Source: Rallus limicola
Lineage: Eukaryota > Chordata > Aves > Gruiformes > Rallidae
Direction of reading: 5' to 3'
Assembly: GCA_022605955.1 (NCBI GenBank)
Contig: JAKCOZ010000006.1
Coordinates: 1 to 64,000, forward strand
DNA: 64,000 nt
Shown: one piece after another, positions 11,641 to 24,365 of the stretch
Numbering within the stretch: position 1 is the stretch's first letter
Layout: each line of letters begins with the position of its first letter
Made by a program: the position numbers and the translations under genes
Notes under the pieces: model-generated
What the model was told of the DNA's origin: nothing
What the model saw: only the letters and a program-made list of their open reading frames with translations
Database searches by the model: none

Positions 11641-14254
11641 CTCTTTGTTTCAAGGTTTATTCTTTCTTTCAGGACCCAGGCTTTCTATCAGGTAGAGCAG
11701 CACGGTCCAAGGAAACGGTTTCTGTTGGTTCAGATTTCATTGTCCAAAGTGTCCTTTCTGGTTGAAAACAACTGGAATAAATTTTCAGACAGATTGCACT
11801 GAAAATAAAAACAGAAGAAAGAGGAAAACCATGGACATTTCAAGAAGAGTTACCTAATTATTCTTATACGCGGCTCTCAGCTATCACTTAGCAACATAAA
11901 GCCCTAGAGTATCTGCAGACTGGTTGGGACCTAAATCCAAGTGTATACAAGCCCAGAACTCTAGCCTCCCAGGTGCCAGTCAAGAAAATCCAAAGTCATT
12001 CTTGTGCACGTTTCCTCCACCGGGGAGGAAAACCAACCTTCCAACAGGTCCTATCAGCTTGGTTTCCCAGGTGCAAACATGAAGGCTGAGGAACCAAAAC
12101 ATGGTAGATGCCAGTCTTTTTTATGGGTTTATTACATTATCTCAAAGAATATGGAATCGCTGAATACATTTCTTGTTCTGCATTATACTTGCCAAATGAT
12201 GCATTTATGTCTTTCTGCTCTATCACAGAGGATGAAAAACAACCCAAAAAAAACCCCAGCCCCTACACAAAACAGGGAAGTTATTCAGTCAACTCTTACA
12301 ACATGCCAGTGAGTAGTGCTCTACAAAGTAGGATCCTTAGATATTGGGAACTTCCCACTGTCTTATGCCTCTTAATACACCAGTAGTGTATCTGGTTTTC
12401 AAAAGCCTTCCTTCCTCTTATGCTGCTACTTCTTGCACAGGCTACCCCTGACACTGAAGAGGATTTTTACAAAAACAAACAAAAAAACCTGCCCAACCCA
12501 CACCAGTACACATTTGAGAGAAAGGTATCATGAGAAAACAAAAAAAGGTAAGCCTTGCCTGTCTTCTTGGAAATAAATGACTTTGAAAATTCCACCCCAA
12601 AACAATGATGCATCCTTCTCACACAAAATTAGCTAGTGCAAAAAAAAAGAAAAGTGTTTCAATACATCTTGTTCCAGAAAGACAATCTGGACCCTTCAAA
12701 GTTCTCATGCAGATCCAGCTGAAAGCGAGGTGGAGGAGGATAGTTAGCATCACCTGTGTTTGGTGGTGACAGCACCATCACTCCAATCCCTACTGCACTC
12801 TCTTTTAAAAAGCTCAGCAAAGAGATGTCTTTTGGAAGAGATCAAAGAAACATGCAACAGGAATGAGTCAGGTTTGGCTCTTTCCTGTCAGGCAAAGAAA
12901 TCCTGTCAGCATTTCTGCTCTCCACACCCCCACTATCTCTAGGACAGTACAGGGAATATTGAGTACAAGCAGTTACGAGAACTGAAACAACCACTGGTGA
13001 GTACAGGTTTCAAATAAGTTTTCTAATTTTAAAGTGCTAACCACACAGTCTACATAACCACACTAAAGCAAATTAATAGCAACAGAAACAAATGCTCAAG
13101 AGAAATTCTCTGCCATCCATCAGCAAGATTACCTTGATCAGCCCTCTCTGATCCCCAGGCAAACCTACACCAACGTACTTTGTAATGCATTTCCCCCCCC
13201 TTATAGCATTAAAGCATTCAAAGACTGAATGCAGCCCCCACTGCCTCCTACCCATGAAAACCACCCTTGCTTCATCAGCTGCTGAGAATAAATCCCCCCA
13301 TGCTGAGAGCCAGGCTCTTCCTTATTGATGCAAACGTCCCCGGCAGTTTGCAAAACCCTTCCTCCACCCGGCTGCTCTGCAGATACACGGACAAGCTCCC
13401 ACGGCCATTGTGTGAGTCAAAGCTGCTTCAAACGCACACCCATACGCTTCTAGGACTGGTAAAAGGGGGGTCGCAGCCAACATAAGCTTCCAACTTCACT
13501 TGCCCAGAATCTGCAGGGGGTGCAGGGGGTGGTATGAAGAAAAATCTCCGCAGGAAAACAAACATTTAAGATACTTCCATTTTGAGATCAGCAAAGACAA
13601 CCCAGGTACCACACACTAGAAAACATTTCTGATGGCAGGGAGGAAATGTTTCTTTAACTCCAAAGCAGCTCAGAATTGCAGGATGATGAAAACAGGAGAG
13701 AGGTCCTTGAGACATTTTAGCTGGGGAAAATGAACTCTGTATCATACAACTTATTCAGCCTAAAAAGCCCCCGAAGATGTCCACCTCTAACTCTCCACTT
13801 GAAAGTCCCTCCCAAGACAGACATCCTTTCTTTCATGGGGGGAGATGCTCAGCATCTGGCTGCATGATGCTCAAGAGGCAGGGGTTTGCAGTTGGCATTG
13901 CCTGCATTTTGAAGGTAGTCTCTGGCAGTGTGAGCTCAACGATGACCAACTTGCCACCAGTACCTACCACCTTTCTCCTCACTATCAGTTACACACTGAC
14001 TCTTCCTTTCCCAGAGCAACATGGTGTAGGCATAGGAGAAATCAGTTAATTCAAAGCAGAGCAAAACAAAAGATGTGGGAACTACCAGCTTCTAAATAGA
14101 CAAATCAAAACTCACCTGAAGAGTTAATGGAAAACTTTGGGCTCGGATTTGTCTCAAATACTTGCTTACAACTATTCAACACAACCCAGTCAAGCACCAC
14201 AGCACAATTATGTGCAACATTATAGGCGTGCATTTTGTTAAACTTTATTAACTC

Positions 14255-14312
14255 CAGAATCACAGAATAGAATCACAGAAAGCACTAGGCTATAAGGGAC
14301 CTTTAAAGCTGA
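14255..14312 (-). mobile_element. Short CR1-like 3' tail
   Basis: Plus strand reads cagaatcacagaatagaatcacag and then agggacctttaaag, the usual appearance of a minus-strand CR1 end. It lies in the part of copy A that copy B has lost. Confidence 0.6.
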
Positions 14313-14974
14313 TAGGAAGGTTTTTCCTTTTTTTCCTCATCTTTCACACCAAATTAACAACATAAACTCAAGTGCCCTTCCAGTGGAAAGCAAAGAACTA
14401 CACAGGAAGCTGCAAAATGTACAAAACAAAGAAAATTGATTCATCTTTCATATAACATCTTCTTACATCTCTTTATGTGGAAGCCTAACAGATTTTCAAA
14501 ACAAGTATACTGGAAGTGCCCTTTCACCATCCAAACTCTCAAAAGGGAGGGAAGCGTTTACTTTGCAGCAAATATGCAGCAGCCACGTTATTCCTTCCCC
14601 CCTCACCCCATTCAACCATCCTAAGCCTCTCCAGACAAAGAAAAGAGCATGGAGAGAAACATCAGGAGTTTCATTCGAACTCGTTTTGCACTGAAGTAAT
14701 ACAGTAGCAATTCATATTCTCAAGGAACACGACAGCTCATGATTTGCAAAGGAGTTGCTGAAGGCTTTGCATGACTCAGAAAACTCCCATGCTTCAGATG
14801 AGCTTCAATAAGGAGGGAAAACCCTGCCTGAAAACATTCAAAGGAAAGCAAATATTTTCAGCTCAGAATTCTATCTGGCACAGAAATCTCCAAAGCATGA
14901 ACATCATACCTGGAAGCAGCCAAAAGATGGCTTAATGGTGTGCACGCTTACTCCTAAACTGAAGGCATACTCAC

Positions 14975-15094
14975 CTCTCAATGCACAAACGAGCTTTTGC
15001 TTCTGTGGAAGGCATCAAATACAGACTTTGCATTGCAGCAGTTACAGTTTCACAACAGTCCCCAGGCCTGGCACCAAAGCTTCCTGAGCTAGTT
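14975..15094 (-). CDS. Candidate second exon of the host gene (present only in copy A)
   Basis: Minus strand: pyrimidine-rich acceptor ending TTTTTAG, 120 nt open in the required phase (starts and ends in phase 2), then donor GAG|GTGAGT. The peptide contains MQSLYLMPST and ends in KARLCIE. It matches the phase of the first exon. Copy B lacks the whole interval, so the two copies cannot encode the same protein. Function unknown. Confidence 0.45.
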
Positions 15095-15704
15095 CTAAAA
15101 AGAGAAAGCTGTTAGGAGTCACATCATCACAAAATGAAGAAATATGCCCACTGTGCAGAGCGAGACACCTCATCCCAGCTGAGATTCAGGGAATACATTG
15201 CACGAGAACTCACTATTATCGGTTCACACATTTGAAGAATTATCACCAAATTAAATACCTGACATCAAAAAAGATGCCAGATTTTAAACTCCTAGGGGTC
15301 TCTCCTATGATTAATTGCTCACAGCATTCAGAGAATAGTGCTGCACCACAAAACCAGTTTCAATCCAACAGAGATTACCCTTACAGTTACCCCACTGAGG
15401 CCACCATCACCAAGCTCCAGACAGGCCCCTGCAGCAAGGCCAAATCACTGATGAATCCCCTGTTGTGCCATATTACTCTGGAGACAGTTTCAAGCACTTC
15501 AAATTCCCTAAGCTATTAAAAGAGAGAAAATAAAACAGGACCTTGAAACACTCTCAAAAACTGACAAGGCTCAAAAAGACTATGCAACACAACCATGCTT
15601 GAAAGACATCTTTAGTCTCCTTTCCAATTTTCCCCTGCTAAGCCACTAGAAACTTTGCAGGTAAGAGTTCGGTTAACAGGCAAGATGTGTACCAATGCTT
15701 TGAT

Positions 15705-16066
15705 TATCAGAGAACCACAGGCTGGCTTGGCTTGGCAGGGACCTCAAAGCCCATCTCGATCCAGCACCCCTGCCATGGGCAGGGACCACCTCCACTAGAC
15801 CACGTTGCCCAAAGCCCCAGCCAACCGGGCCTTGAACACTGCCAGGGAGGGGGCAGACACAGCCTCTCTGGGCAGCCAGTGCCACACTGTCCTCACAGGG
15901 AAGTTCTTCCTCATAGCTAATCTAAATCTGTCCTCCTTCAGGTTAAAACCATTATTCTTTCTCCTTGTCAACAGTTGCTCTCCATCTTCTCTGTAGGCCC
16001 CCTTTAGGCACTAGAAGGCTGCAGCAAGCTTTCCCTTGGAGCCTTCTCCTCTCCAGGCTGAACTGT
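15705..16066 (-). mobile_element. CR1 LINE fragment, copy A
   Basis: Reverse complement of the CR1 3' region: the plus strand shows tctctgggcagccagtgcca near 15862 and ttcttcctcatagctaatct near 15904, standard CR1 3' blocks. 5'-truncated. Confidence 0.9.
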
Positions 16067-16628
16067 GCCCTACATTGTCAACTGTGCTATGTAAAAGAAT
16101 ACAAAATGTTAAAAAAATCCCCGAAGATTCACTGGGAATTATGATCAGCCTAACGCAAAGAGACATGCACATTTCAGCTTGGGCCCCAATCTGTAATAGA
16201 CTAACAAAATTAACACTGGCTGGTTTTGAAGTATGGCCTGTGGTAAGATTTGAAATTATTCCTAACAAAACACTTCTAGACCACATGGACAAACCCTGCC
16301 TGCCGAAGGGCAAAATCAATGGCAGCTGTTACTCCCCCTCTTCAGAGGCTTCTAGTGGCAACCGAGATGCTCTGGCTTTGAGACACAAGCACCTCAATTT
16401 CCATTCCATCAGCTTTCAGTCTGTGGGAGTCAGTTTGTATTATTTTCACTTTCGTGCCCTGTAGTACTTGCAACGTGACTGTTGGGTTTTTGCTGGTCAG
16501 GGAACAAATCTGTTTCAAGCAACACATAGAAAGTGTTAAGTAATGACAAAAGCTGTCTCCTTCTCCAAATGGTAAAACATATGTGGCAATAAAAATCAAT
16601 TGCAGTGTTAACATCTGTTGTCAGCCAA

Positions 16629-16656
16629 AAAAAAAAGGGGGGTGGGGGGGTGGGAG
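16629..16656 (+). repeat. A-run followed by G-run (copy A)
   Basis: aaaaaaaaaa then ggggggtgggggggtggg. The equivalent tract in copy B (55494-55524) is a pure run of about 21 G after nine A, so the tract length differs between copies. Confidence 0.9.
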
Positions 16657-17029
16657 GCATGGCACGAAACAGCTGTGAAACCCCAGGGTGTAGAAATGAG
16701 TTAGCAGAAAATCCTGCTTCCTCAGCATTACTTCTAAGATTGGCACTTTACATTTCTGGAAGCTGAACCTGTAAGGATGAAGCTTAATCCCGCCTTCCAC
16801 AAAGAAATCCTCACGCTTATTACAAAAGCAGAACTACGCTGGACATCACATCAGCCAGCAGGCCAGGTAGACGGGCTCCTGCTTATGGACACTGCGGCCT
16901 CCCAGCTGAAGCACATACCCCAGGGAAAGCCCCACCACCCAGACAGAAAGCAGCATCTTATGCTGAGCTCTTCGTAAACCCAGAAAGGCCTGTGCATCAC
17001 AAAAGCACACGACTTCTACGAAGACATCC

Positions 17030-17640
17030 CCTTGCACAGGGCCAGGGGGAGGGCGGGGAGGCCACCACAGCCACGAGGGAGCAGCCCGAGCTGTGGCAAA
17101 CGCTCAACTGGAAAGCAGGAGCTGCAATGGGAACTACAAGGGAAACAACAAGCCACCCCCCGCGGACAAGAGGACAAAGGAGGAGCAAGCAGCCCTGGGG
17201 CTACAGAGCTCTGCTCCCCACTCCAGCTTCCCTCCGGAGGCCTCTCCTCGGGCCGCGCAGGGACACCCTTACCTGGGCCCGGCGGCCCGGCCGAGCCGAG
17301 GCACGGCGGCGACAGCAGTGCGGAGGCTAAAAGGCCGCGGCGGCCCCCCCTCGGCGGCACGGCGGTAAGCCACCACGTCGGCCGCCGCTGCCGCGCCGCG
17401 GCTGTACCGCCACAGGGCCCTGCCGCGGGCCGTGGCCAGGGGGAGCGTCGCCATGGCACAGCGCCTTCGCGCCGGGCAGGGAGGGAACGGGGCGGTGTCG
17501 CCACCTCCCACGTGACGCCACCGTGCCAGCCCGGGAGGCGGCCGCCCGGGACGGGACGGGGGCTGAGCCCTTCCTGGGCCGGGGGAGAGACAACCTGCGG
17601 GCTTCGCCTTCGCACCTGAGCGCTTTAGCTGCAGGCAAGG
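17030..17640. promoter_or_regulatory. CpG island promoter, copy A
   Basis: A sharply GC- and CpG-rich stretch in otherwise AT-rich DNA, including many GGC/CGG runs and several possible Sp1-type GGGCGGGG boxes (for example near 17050 and 17490). It surrounds a minus-strand ATG at 17452-17454 in a favourable context, with a clean splice donor 182 nt later. This is the likely promoter and first exon of the duplicated host gene, transcribed towards lower coordinates. Confidence 0.75.
17273..17454 (-). CDS. First coding exon of unrecognised host gene, copy A (presequence-like)
   Basis: Minus strand: ATG at 17454, 60 codons plus 2 nt, ending at CCCAG|GTAAGG, a strong splice donor. The peptide begins MATLPLATARGRALWRYSRG and is rich in Ala and Arg, with no Asp or Glu until residue 26. 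This composition resembles a mitochondrial import presequence; that is inference. The exon lies inside a CpG island. It leaves the frame in phase 2, which fits the next candidate exon at 14975-15094. I do not recognise the protein. The copy at 56145-56326 encodes the same 60 residues. Confidence 0.6.
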
Positions 17641-17689
17641 GACACCCCCTGTTATAAACGGCCGTGACGAATGGTAGAGTTCCATCTTT

Positions 17690-20459
17690 TTCTGGTGATC
17701 CTATTGTTTTCCTAGCAGCATTCAGTGTGTTGCTTCCAATCTATTCTTTACCAGCCCAATAATCTTATTTAGTATGCAGGGTCAGCACAGTAATAAGCAT
17801 TGGGGTCATTGCCATAACCTCTCCCTGGGTTCGAGCTAGGGCAGAAATAAATCCATATTTTTATATGCAAGGAGATATGGGGGCCAGTTGGCAGAGAGTA
17901 GTATTGAAAGTAGGGGCTCCCACCGTCATTACTTGCTGAACGAGGGCCTGGTCCTACCGTCAAATTAAGCTCCACTTGTAAGGCTGATGGGGACTCTCCT
18001 TTCCAGTCCTTACACCTAGGTCCCATCACCTGTACAGGTAACATTAAACCTGAGAAGAACAGAGGGCTCTTACCTGTAATATGGGTTCCCCAGGGCCCTT
18101 GTCCAGTGCTTTGTATTTTATCTTCCTTGCCTCCTAAGGATGGTGGGAGGTGTGGGGTAGTCGCTGAGAAAATTCCACTTTGGGCTCGCAAGTTAAGGGG
18201 CACCGTGAGCTGATTCCAGAGGTGATTCTTCCAAACCTGTTTCACCAGTTCCCCATGTACCAAAATTCCCAAAGTAACATCTCTGTAACAGTCCCATCTG
18301 AGCATATCCAAGTTAACTGATGTGGAACATAAAGAGTTAAGTCATCATCAAGAGTTAATTGCCCACAGATCCAGGGATCTGACAGGAAGATTTCTTAGTA
18401 TATTCTAAATCTTTATAGTTTGGGCTACCATTACCTCTCCTTTGTGCAATTTTGACACAAGCAGGTGGCACTGACTAAATGCCGTAATGCAGGAATTAAC
18501 CACAAACCAGAGGCTTCAAATGAGCTTTGATTTAATTTATTATTAAATGGCCATTTCCATTCAAAAATCTCCCCAAATTACTGACTTATTCTGGTTCCAG
18601 AGCCAATCTAATTTTTTAACCCATGTCCACAGGGAGAGCTGTTAGAGGGGTCCCTTGAGTAGGGGTATGTGGTAAAGGCAAACAGGTAATCACATGAGAA
18701 AACTTAAGCATACGAGCAAAACCTTGTAGCATTTGATAGATCACATTGTCTGGTTCAGTGTGATTTATAATCAGAGAACCATCGACATGTTCAAAAGCTC
18801 CAGGCTCTATATTCCATATACTAGATTTTGTAACAACTACAGCCATGACGTAGCTCTTATTATTACAACTTGAGTTACAAACAATCGCTCCTATTGAAAC
18901 AAACAGACAAACAGACAGACAAAACTAAGACCAGAAAACCAAAACTCCCAGCCTCTGCTTCAGGTTTCAGTACTTCTTCAACTTCTTCCAGGTACAGGTC
19001 ATATTTCACACTTACACCTATGAGGTCTCCACCCCACTTCTTCTCAGCTGTCCCTTTTCTTTTCCTTACTGGAGCAGTCCTGTGATTAAAAGAGAAGAGA
19101 ACTGCACGAACGTACATACGCTCGACAGTGAATGGGTCAGAAATCTGGTGCCATTCACCTTTTAGGAGAACATTTTTCTTCACTATTCTTGCCAGTGCAC
19201 TATGGGCAGTGGCAGGAGCGTTCGCATCCTTGGGGAAGTTGGTTGAAGGTACACTGTACTCCCTCCCAAGTGAACACAGATGGATGTTTACCCTCCTCTC
19301 AAAGAGGAATCATCATATTTAGCCTGCGTTTGGCCGACTGCTTCAGCAGTGTCAGCACCAGCGGCTGAGTGGCCCCGTGTTACTGCTTGACCCCCTGTGG
19401 GCCGCTGCCACTGCCAGCCCTCCCCTCCCCTCTATTGTGCATACTGACCCCACTGGAGCCTTACAGGGTTCTCTGCTTGCAGTATCACAGGTTTCCAAGT
19501 CTTTGATCACCTCTGTGATCCCCTCCTTAGTAGCAGATGGTAAAGGATGTTGATTAACATTCCTTATTCTGGAAGGAGGTGACCCAACAGCTTCCTCAAG
19601 CACTGGAACCTCACACAGGGGGGCTCCAAAGCTCCCCACTGTTCCATTAGGTAGTTTCCAGACTTTGCTAGGACATCGAGTCCTGGTATATTATTTCAGT
19701 AGGGACTAATGACAACCTTGACCTTTGTTATTGGGCTTTCCCCTGGAGACCAAACACACACAGTACTAGTTGGTCTGTTTTCAGGGACTCCAGTGACTCT
19801 TCTTACATTTATTCTCTCTTGGGTAGGGGTCAGTCCTAACCTTTTGGCTGATAACACTTATTTGAGCTCCCGTATCAATTGTGAAATGCACAGGTCTGCG
19901 CCTGGGACCAGCGGTTCACATGACATGTGGGTTAGGGTGCTGGTCAGGCCATTCTAAGGTGGATGTTACGCGAGTGGGTCAGCCTGAAATTCCCCCCGCG
20001 TTTTCTAGTTTAAATCCATCAGGTCCTTCCTCAGGTCTGAGCAAGGACTGACTGACAGGCACAGAAGACTTCCCCCTCCTGTGTTTTGGTGGTATCATAA
20101 ACTTGCTAATTGGCCGCTCCACCAAGTTTACCAATGTGCCCATAATCTGTGCATTGCCCACTTAGAGCTGGGCGAGGTATCCTTTCTCCACAGACCATTG
20201 CGCTGAGGGACGGTTTGCCGAGGGGGGGTGGGGATACTTCTCAAAAACCCCCGTGCCTGGCAAATCCAGACCTGCGAATTTAAACCTTCCTCTAAGCATC
20301 CCACCTTTGTGCCATAAACAACAATTTCTTGTAATAGTTCCCCCGTGTGAAAACAGGCTGCTCCTGCTGGTTGAGGGAGCGAGTGTTATGATCAATTGCT
20401 GGCAGAATCTTTTCCTTCAGGCTTTGCACATCGATTTTCAAAGGCTTCAGGGAGACCCC
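17690..20459 (-). pseudogene. Degraded ERV (gag/pro/RT/env pieces), copy A
   Basis: On the minus strand, going from 20459 downwards: a gag-like piece (20290-20459, peptide with SLKPLKIDVQSLKEKIL); an aspartic protease core DTGAQ at 19862-19876; an N-terminal RT piece at about 19490-19640 (NVNQHPLPSATKEGITEVIK); and env surface-type pieces at about 18616-18850 (GSLIINHTEPDNVIYQM) and 17769-18311, the latter ending in NAYYCADPAY. Most of pol is missing and all frames are broken. The element begins only about 50 bases upstream of the CpG island of the host gene and has the same orientation. Its class looks gammaretrovirus-like from env, with moderate certainty. Confidence 0.7.
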
Positions 20460-21267
20460 AGAGGGACTCCTCGCCCTGCTTGGCCCACTGCAGGAGCAGA
20501 CCAGGACCATCCTCTGATTGTTAAGGTATTCTTTTCCATTTATTTCAGCTCTTGGTTTGGTGGATACGTGGCTGCATCTGGGATACTTGGGTATCTTGGT
20601 GTTGGCTTTCTGGAGAGCGGTCGTTCGGGGATACTGTAAGCTGTTGGGAGACGTCCCACGCCAGTGTCCTATACCAGGTCACTGGTGCCTTAGTGTCTAC
20701 ACCTGGCTAGGAGCATGGAAATGCTGCTAATGATGGGGATCTTCAGCATTATATAGACGATTGTTCTGGTTTGCATTTTGTCCATCCCAGAGCTCTGCAG
20801 TGCTGGAGAGCCTCAGGGCTGAGCCATGCCGGGCTCAGTGTTCCCATGGCAATGTTACCACATGGGTTTTAGTCCACCTTGCCTGCAAGCTGCCCAGGCC
20901 ATCCCATGATATTCCACGTTGCTTTTCCACTCCCGGTTTCCTCAGTGTGCTGGGGTCAGGCAGAGAAGGACCTGGGGCTGCTGGATGACTGACCATGATC
21001 CAGCAGTGTGGCCAGGAAGGCCACTGGCAGCCTGGCTTGTGTCAGTGTGCCCAGTAGTTCTGGGGAGGTGATTATGTCCCTGTACTGCTGTCACAGTTTT
21101 GGGTAGCTGTGCTGCCAAGATGGCTTCTGTAAGCAGCAGCCAGAAGCTCTCTGCAGGCCCCAGACTGGAAACGTGGGCCAACTCCAGGCCAAAGTTGCTG
21201 CTGTCCAGGGCTGAGCCAATGGGAGGTCACAGCGCCAGGGAAATGGGATGGAATTGGCCAGGCTGAT
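20460..21267. other. Unique flank and LTR-like sequence right of copy A
   Basis: Starts where the duplication ends. The part at about 21080-21260 resembles 37840-38010 (shared core cagccagaagctctctgcag and a matching end, ggtcacagcgcc). It lies just before ERV reverse transcriptase sequence, so it is probably LTR or leader of a retroviral element. I see no gene in the rest. Confidence 0.45.
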
Positions 21268-22900
21268 GTGGTTGGCTTTTTCCAACCCTCCGAGATGATT
21301 CGGAATGGCAGAGGGAGTGTGGGCTCACAAGCACAGCTACACAAAACTGCAACAACGCTGCTAGCAGAGCTTAAGAATACACAGGTTGGGGTTACAGTCT
21401 TAGACCTAACAGATGCTTTCTTCTGCCTGCCATTAGCCAAAGAAAATGAAAAGTTATTGACATTTGAAATACTACCTCTGGCAGGAGAAGCCAGCTTACC
21501 TGGACAGCGTTACCCCAAGGTTTGAAAAATAAATCCACCAATCTTTGGGAATCACTTTGCAGGACAACTTGAACCATGGCACCCTCCCTCCAGAGATGGA
21601 ATCTTGCTGCAGGAGGTGAATGGCCTATCTGTAACTGAAACAAAACCTGTTTCAGTTTTTGTGGCCTATGTAACTGAAACAAAACCTGACTGGATTCAAG
21701 GGACAAGGCTGTTGAGGTTTTGGGGGGCCTAACAGATATTGAGTCTCTCCACAGAAAGCTGAAGTGGTACAACAATGAGGAACCTGCCTGGGATGGGAAA
21801 TTTCTGCAGGAGAAGGAGAACTGGACACTGAGCAAAAGAAGCCATCTCTAAGACCCTCAGATGGTAAGAGAACTCAGAACCTTTTTGGGAACGTTGAGCT
21901 GGTGTTGGCTGTGGAATAATAGCAAAGCTTCTTTAGGAGCACTTGAAAATTAATCCTGCTCAACTGCTATGGGCAGAAGAGGTCCAGAAAGCTTTTCAGA
22001 CACTTCAAAGGAACTTCTGAGAGCTCCAGTCTTGCTCTTTTACATGAAAAACCAGGAGTAAACCTGGGAGTGCTGGCTCAACATTTAGGACCCTATACAA
22101 GAGCAGTGGCATGCTGCCCTAAGCAGCTGGAGGATGACAGTGAGCAGAGGATGGCCAGGGTGTTCATGAGCAGCAGCTGATGTAATACTGACATTGAAGA
22201 AGTCAGGGAATTCACTTTGGGCCAGAAGATGGCAGGAATGGTGGCTCACACTGTGTTCTGCAACTAAAGAGCAATCATGAGCTTTTCCTGTTCAGATTTC
22301 TGAACCAGCAAGGTATTTTTGTGAAGCCTGATGCTACTGGGATTGCAGTAACTAACAGAGTGAACCTAGCTTCCTTCCTCAGTGCAACCACAACCGAACC
22401 ACTGGCATAGGGTTGCTTGGAGACTATGGAAGCTGGGTATTCCAGCAGACCTGATTCAAAAGAAGAACCTTTGGAAGATGCTCAAGGTTCCTGCTTCACA
22501 GACAGTAGTAGTTTCATGCAGCAAGGCATCTGTAAGGCTGGATATGCAGGGACCACTACCCATCAGGTCATGAATCAAATCCTTTTCCTACTGGAACTGC
22601 AGCCCAGAAGGCAGGAATTATTGCCTGAACCAGAGCATCAGAACTTGCAGCAGGGAAAAGGATGAATCTGTGGACAGATTCTAAGGACCCCTTTGGAGTT
22701 GTGCACGCCCCGTGGAGCAGTTTGGAAAGAGTGTGGACTTTTCATGAGCCAAGGGAAGCACATTAAGCATGCAGGAGAAATATTTGCTTATTAGAAGCAG
22801 CTCAAGTGCCACCCAAGATCACCATGATGCTCTGCTGAGGACACACCTGAAAGGTACCGCTGAGCAGATAAAGGTCATAGACTGGATGATCATAAGGCTC
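21268..22900 (+). pseudogene. Degraded ERV pol: RT and RNase H
   Basis: Plus strand: an RT piece at about 21340-21500 with LLAELKNTQVGVTVLDLTDA and FFCLPLAKE, the palm region around the first catalytic aspartate. An RNase H piece follows at about 22460-22760 with GSCFTDSSSFMQQGICKAGY, then (frameshifted) KRMNLWTDSK. Between them is degraded RT and connection sequence with many stops. Order and spacing match a gammaretrovirus-like pol. Confidence 0.7.
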
Positions 22901-23199
22901 AACAGGCAGCAGAAAGAATGCAAGAGATTCTAACATTAATTGCAGAGGATAGGAATAGGAGTTTTGAACGAGCAGGAAAATATTGGACACTTTGGGGCTG
23001 ATAAAGAATGACCAGAATAACAGGGAAAGGGAATTGTCACAGACCACCACAGTAGAACACACTGGGGAGCGTGTGTCCTATTTCTACTCCCTCTCTACAT
23101 TGTAAATCAACATTAATAGGGAAGAATCTCTCTCTAGAGATATTACAATATATATATTACAATTTGACAGTGACTCAGTAATGTTTGAAAAAGAACCCC

Positions 23200-23345
23200 A
23201 ACACAGGTAACCAGGTGCAATTAGGCAACATTGGGAAATGACCCACACCAGGGAACTCCTGGCAAATTGATTTCTCTGAGCTCCCAGGAAAAGGGGGGTA
23301 CAGATACTGCTTGGGATTTACTGACACTTCCTGGTACTTTTCTGT
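23200..23345 (+). pseudogene. Degraded ERV integrase fragment
   Basis: Across several frames the plus strand can be read as an integrase core start: cggcaaattgatttctctgagctcccagg is close to the usual IDF-SELP block, followed by a GGYRY-like stretch near 23297. A CR1 tail interrupts it at about 23345. Confidence 0.5.
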
Positions 23346-23428
23346 CCTAAGGAACCTGCTCTGGCAGGAGGATTGGATTTGACAATCTCTGGAGGTCCCT
23401 TCACACTCCTATAATTCTGTGAGTCTCT
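23345..23428 (+). mobile_element. Short CR1 3' tail
   Basis: Reads ggaggattggatttgacaat, then ctggaggtcccttcacactc, then ctataattctgtgagtctct, a slightly diverged CR1 3' end. It sits inside the degraded ERV. Confidence 0.7.
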
Positions 23429-23805
23429 GACACCTGTTCTGGAGGGCCAGAGGCATCTCCCTGCAGAGTTAACTGTCAAGAGAGGTCACTAAGGGGATCC
23501 ACTTTGGGGAGCGTGGGACAAACCATACCAGCTGCTGGTAACAACTTTCACAGCCCTAAACTGGAGTTTGTGTTTTGACCAATGGAAAGGAAAAGCTTCT
23601 TGTCAAAACACTTCCATAGCAAGTGGGTGTCCACTCCCTGTAATTCAGGGATTAAGGAGAGATGCTGCATTTGACTGGATTCCTAAAGGATTTTTACGGT
23701 GGCTGTGTGGAGATGGAAAGGCCCGGAAGCTATTACCACATAAATGGAGCAGAACATGTACTTTAGGATACCTAATTCCAGGAGACCAAATATTTAATCC
23801 AGAGC

Positions 23806-24200
23806 CATGGGTCCCAAGGGGACACCCAGCCCAGACAGCCTGGATCTCTGTGTCCCAAGGGGACACCCACCCAGTCCAAATCCATGGATCCTAAGGGGAC
23901 ACCAGCCAGCCTGGAGCTATGGGTCCCGTGGTGACACACCACTCAGTGCAAATCCATTGGTCCCAAGGGGACACTAGCCTTCCTGCAGCTCTGGGTCCCA
24001 AGGGGACACCCAGCCCAGACAGCCTGGATCCATGGTCCTCTGGTAACACCAGCCAGCCCAAATCCATGGGTTCCAAGGGGACACCAACCAGCTCAGCGCT
24101 CTGGGTCCTACCGGGACACCCAGACAGACAGCCCAAATCCATGGGTCCCCTGGAGACCCCAGCCAGCCCAGAGCTCTGGGTCCCACCGGGACAAGCCCGG
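23806..24200. repeat. Minisatellite, unit about 38-40 bp
   Basis: About ten diverged units built around tgggtcccaaggggacaccc followed by agcc(agcc)caaatccat. Units differ by substitutions and small indels. Reading frames across it (repeated GDTQ/SQG-type peptides) are by-products of the repeat. Confidence 0.85.
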
Positions 24201-24345
24201 CTGCTCTCTCCCCAAGGATCCCTCTGTGTCCCGGGGAAGGAGCGGGTGCTGGTGGCACGGGGACCCGGCATCAGCTACCACGAGGTGGCACTGGCACCTT
24301 GTCACCCAGCCCGGTGGCTTCCAGCCCGAGGCCCCAGGGCCGGGG

Positions 24346-24365
24346 CGGGGGGGGGGGGGGGGGGG
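24346..24365 (+). repeat. Poly-G run
   Basis: An uninterrupted run of about 18 G after ggccggggc. Such a run is G-quadruplex-prone, and its length is uncertain in any assembly. Confidence 0.9.

Larger units (their letters stand above)
3946..20459. repeat. Segmental duplication, copy A (16.5 kb)
   Basis: This block aligns end to end, in the same orientation, with 41656-59441. The first shared bases are CATTAATAACACAAACC and the last are CTTCAGGGAGACCC. By eye the shared parts are nearly identical apart from indels. Relative to copy B, copy A has extra sequence at about 8255-8938, 11579-15272 and 18959-19270. It lacks the copy B sequence at about 47550-47766, 49743-55077 (which includes a provirus) and 57003-57534. 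It contains the CpG island and exons of an unrecognised host gene, two CR1 fragments and a degraded ERV, all of which have a counterpart in copy B. Confidence 0.95.

Noticed and set aside
17016..17619. Frames of about 195-199 codons on both strands in the CpG island (and the same at 55888-56491).
   Set aside because: High GC removes stops. Only the short frame starting at 17454 (56326) has a good donor and fits downstream exon phases.
23806..24200. CRISPR-like regular repeats.
   Set aside because: Units are tandem with no unique spacers and diverge from one another; this is a minisatellite in a bird genome.
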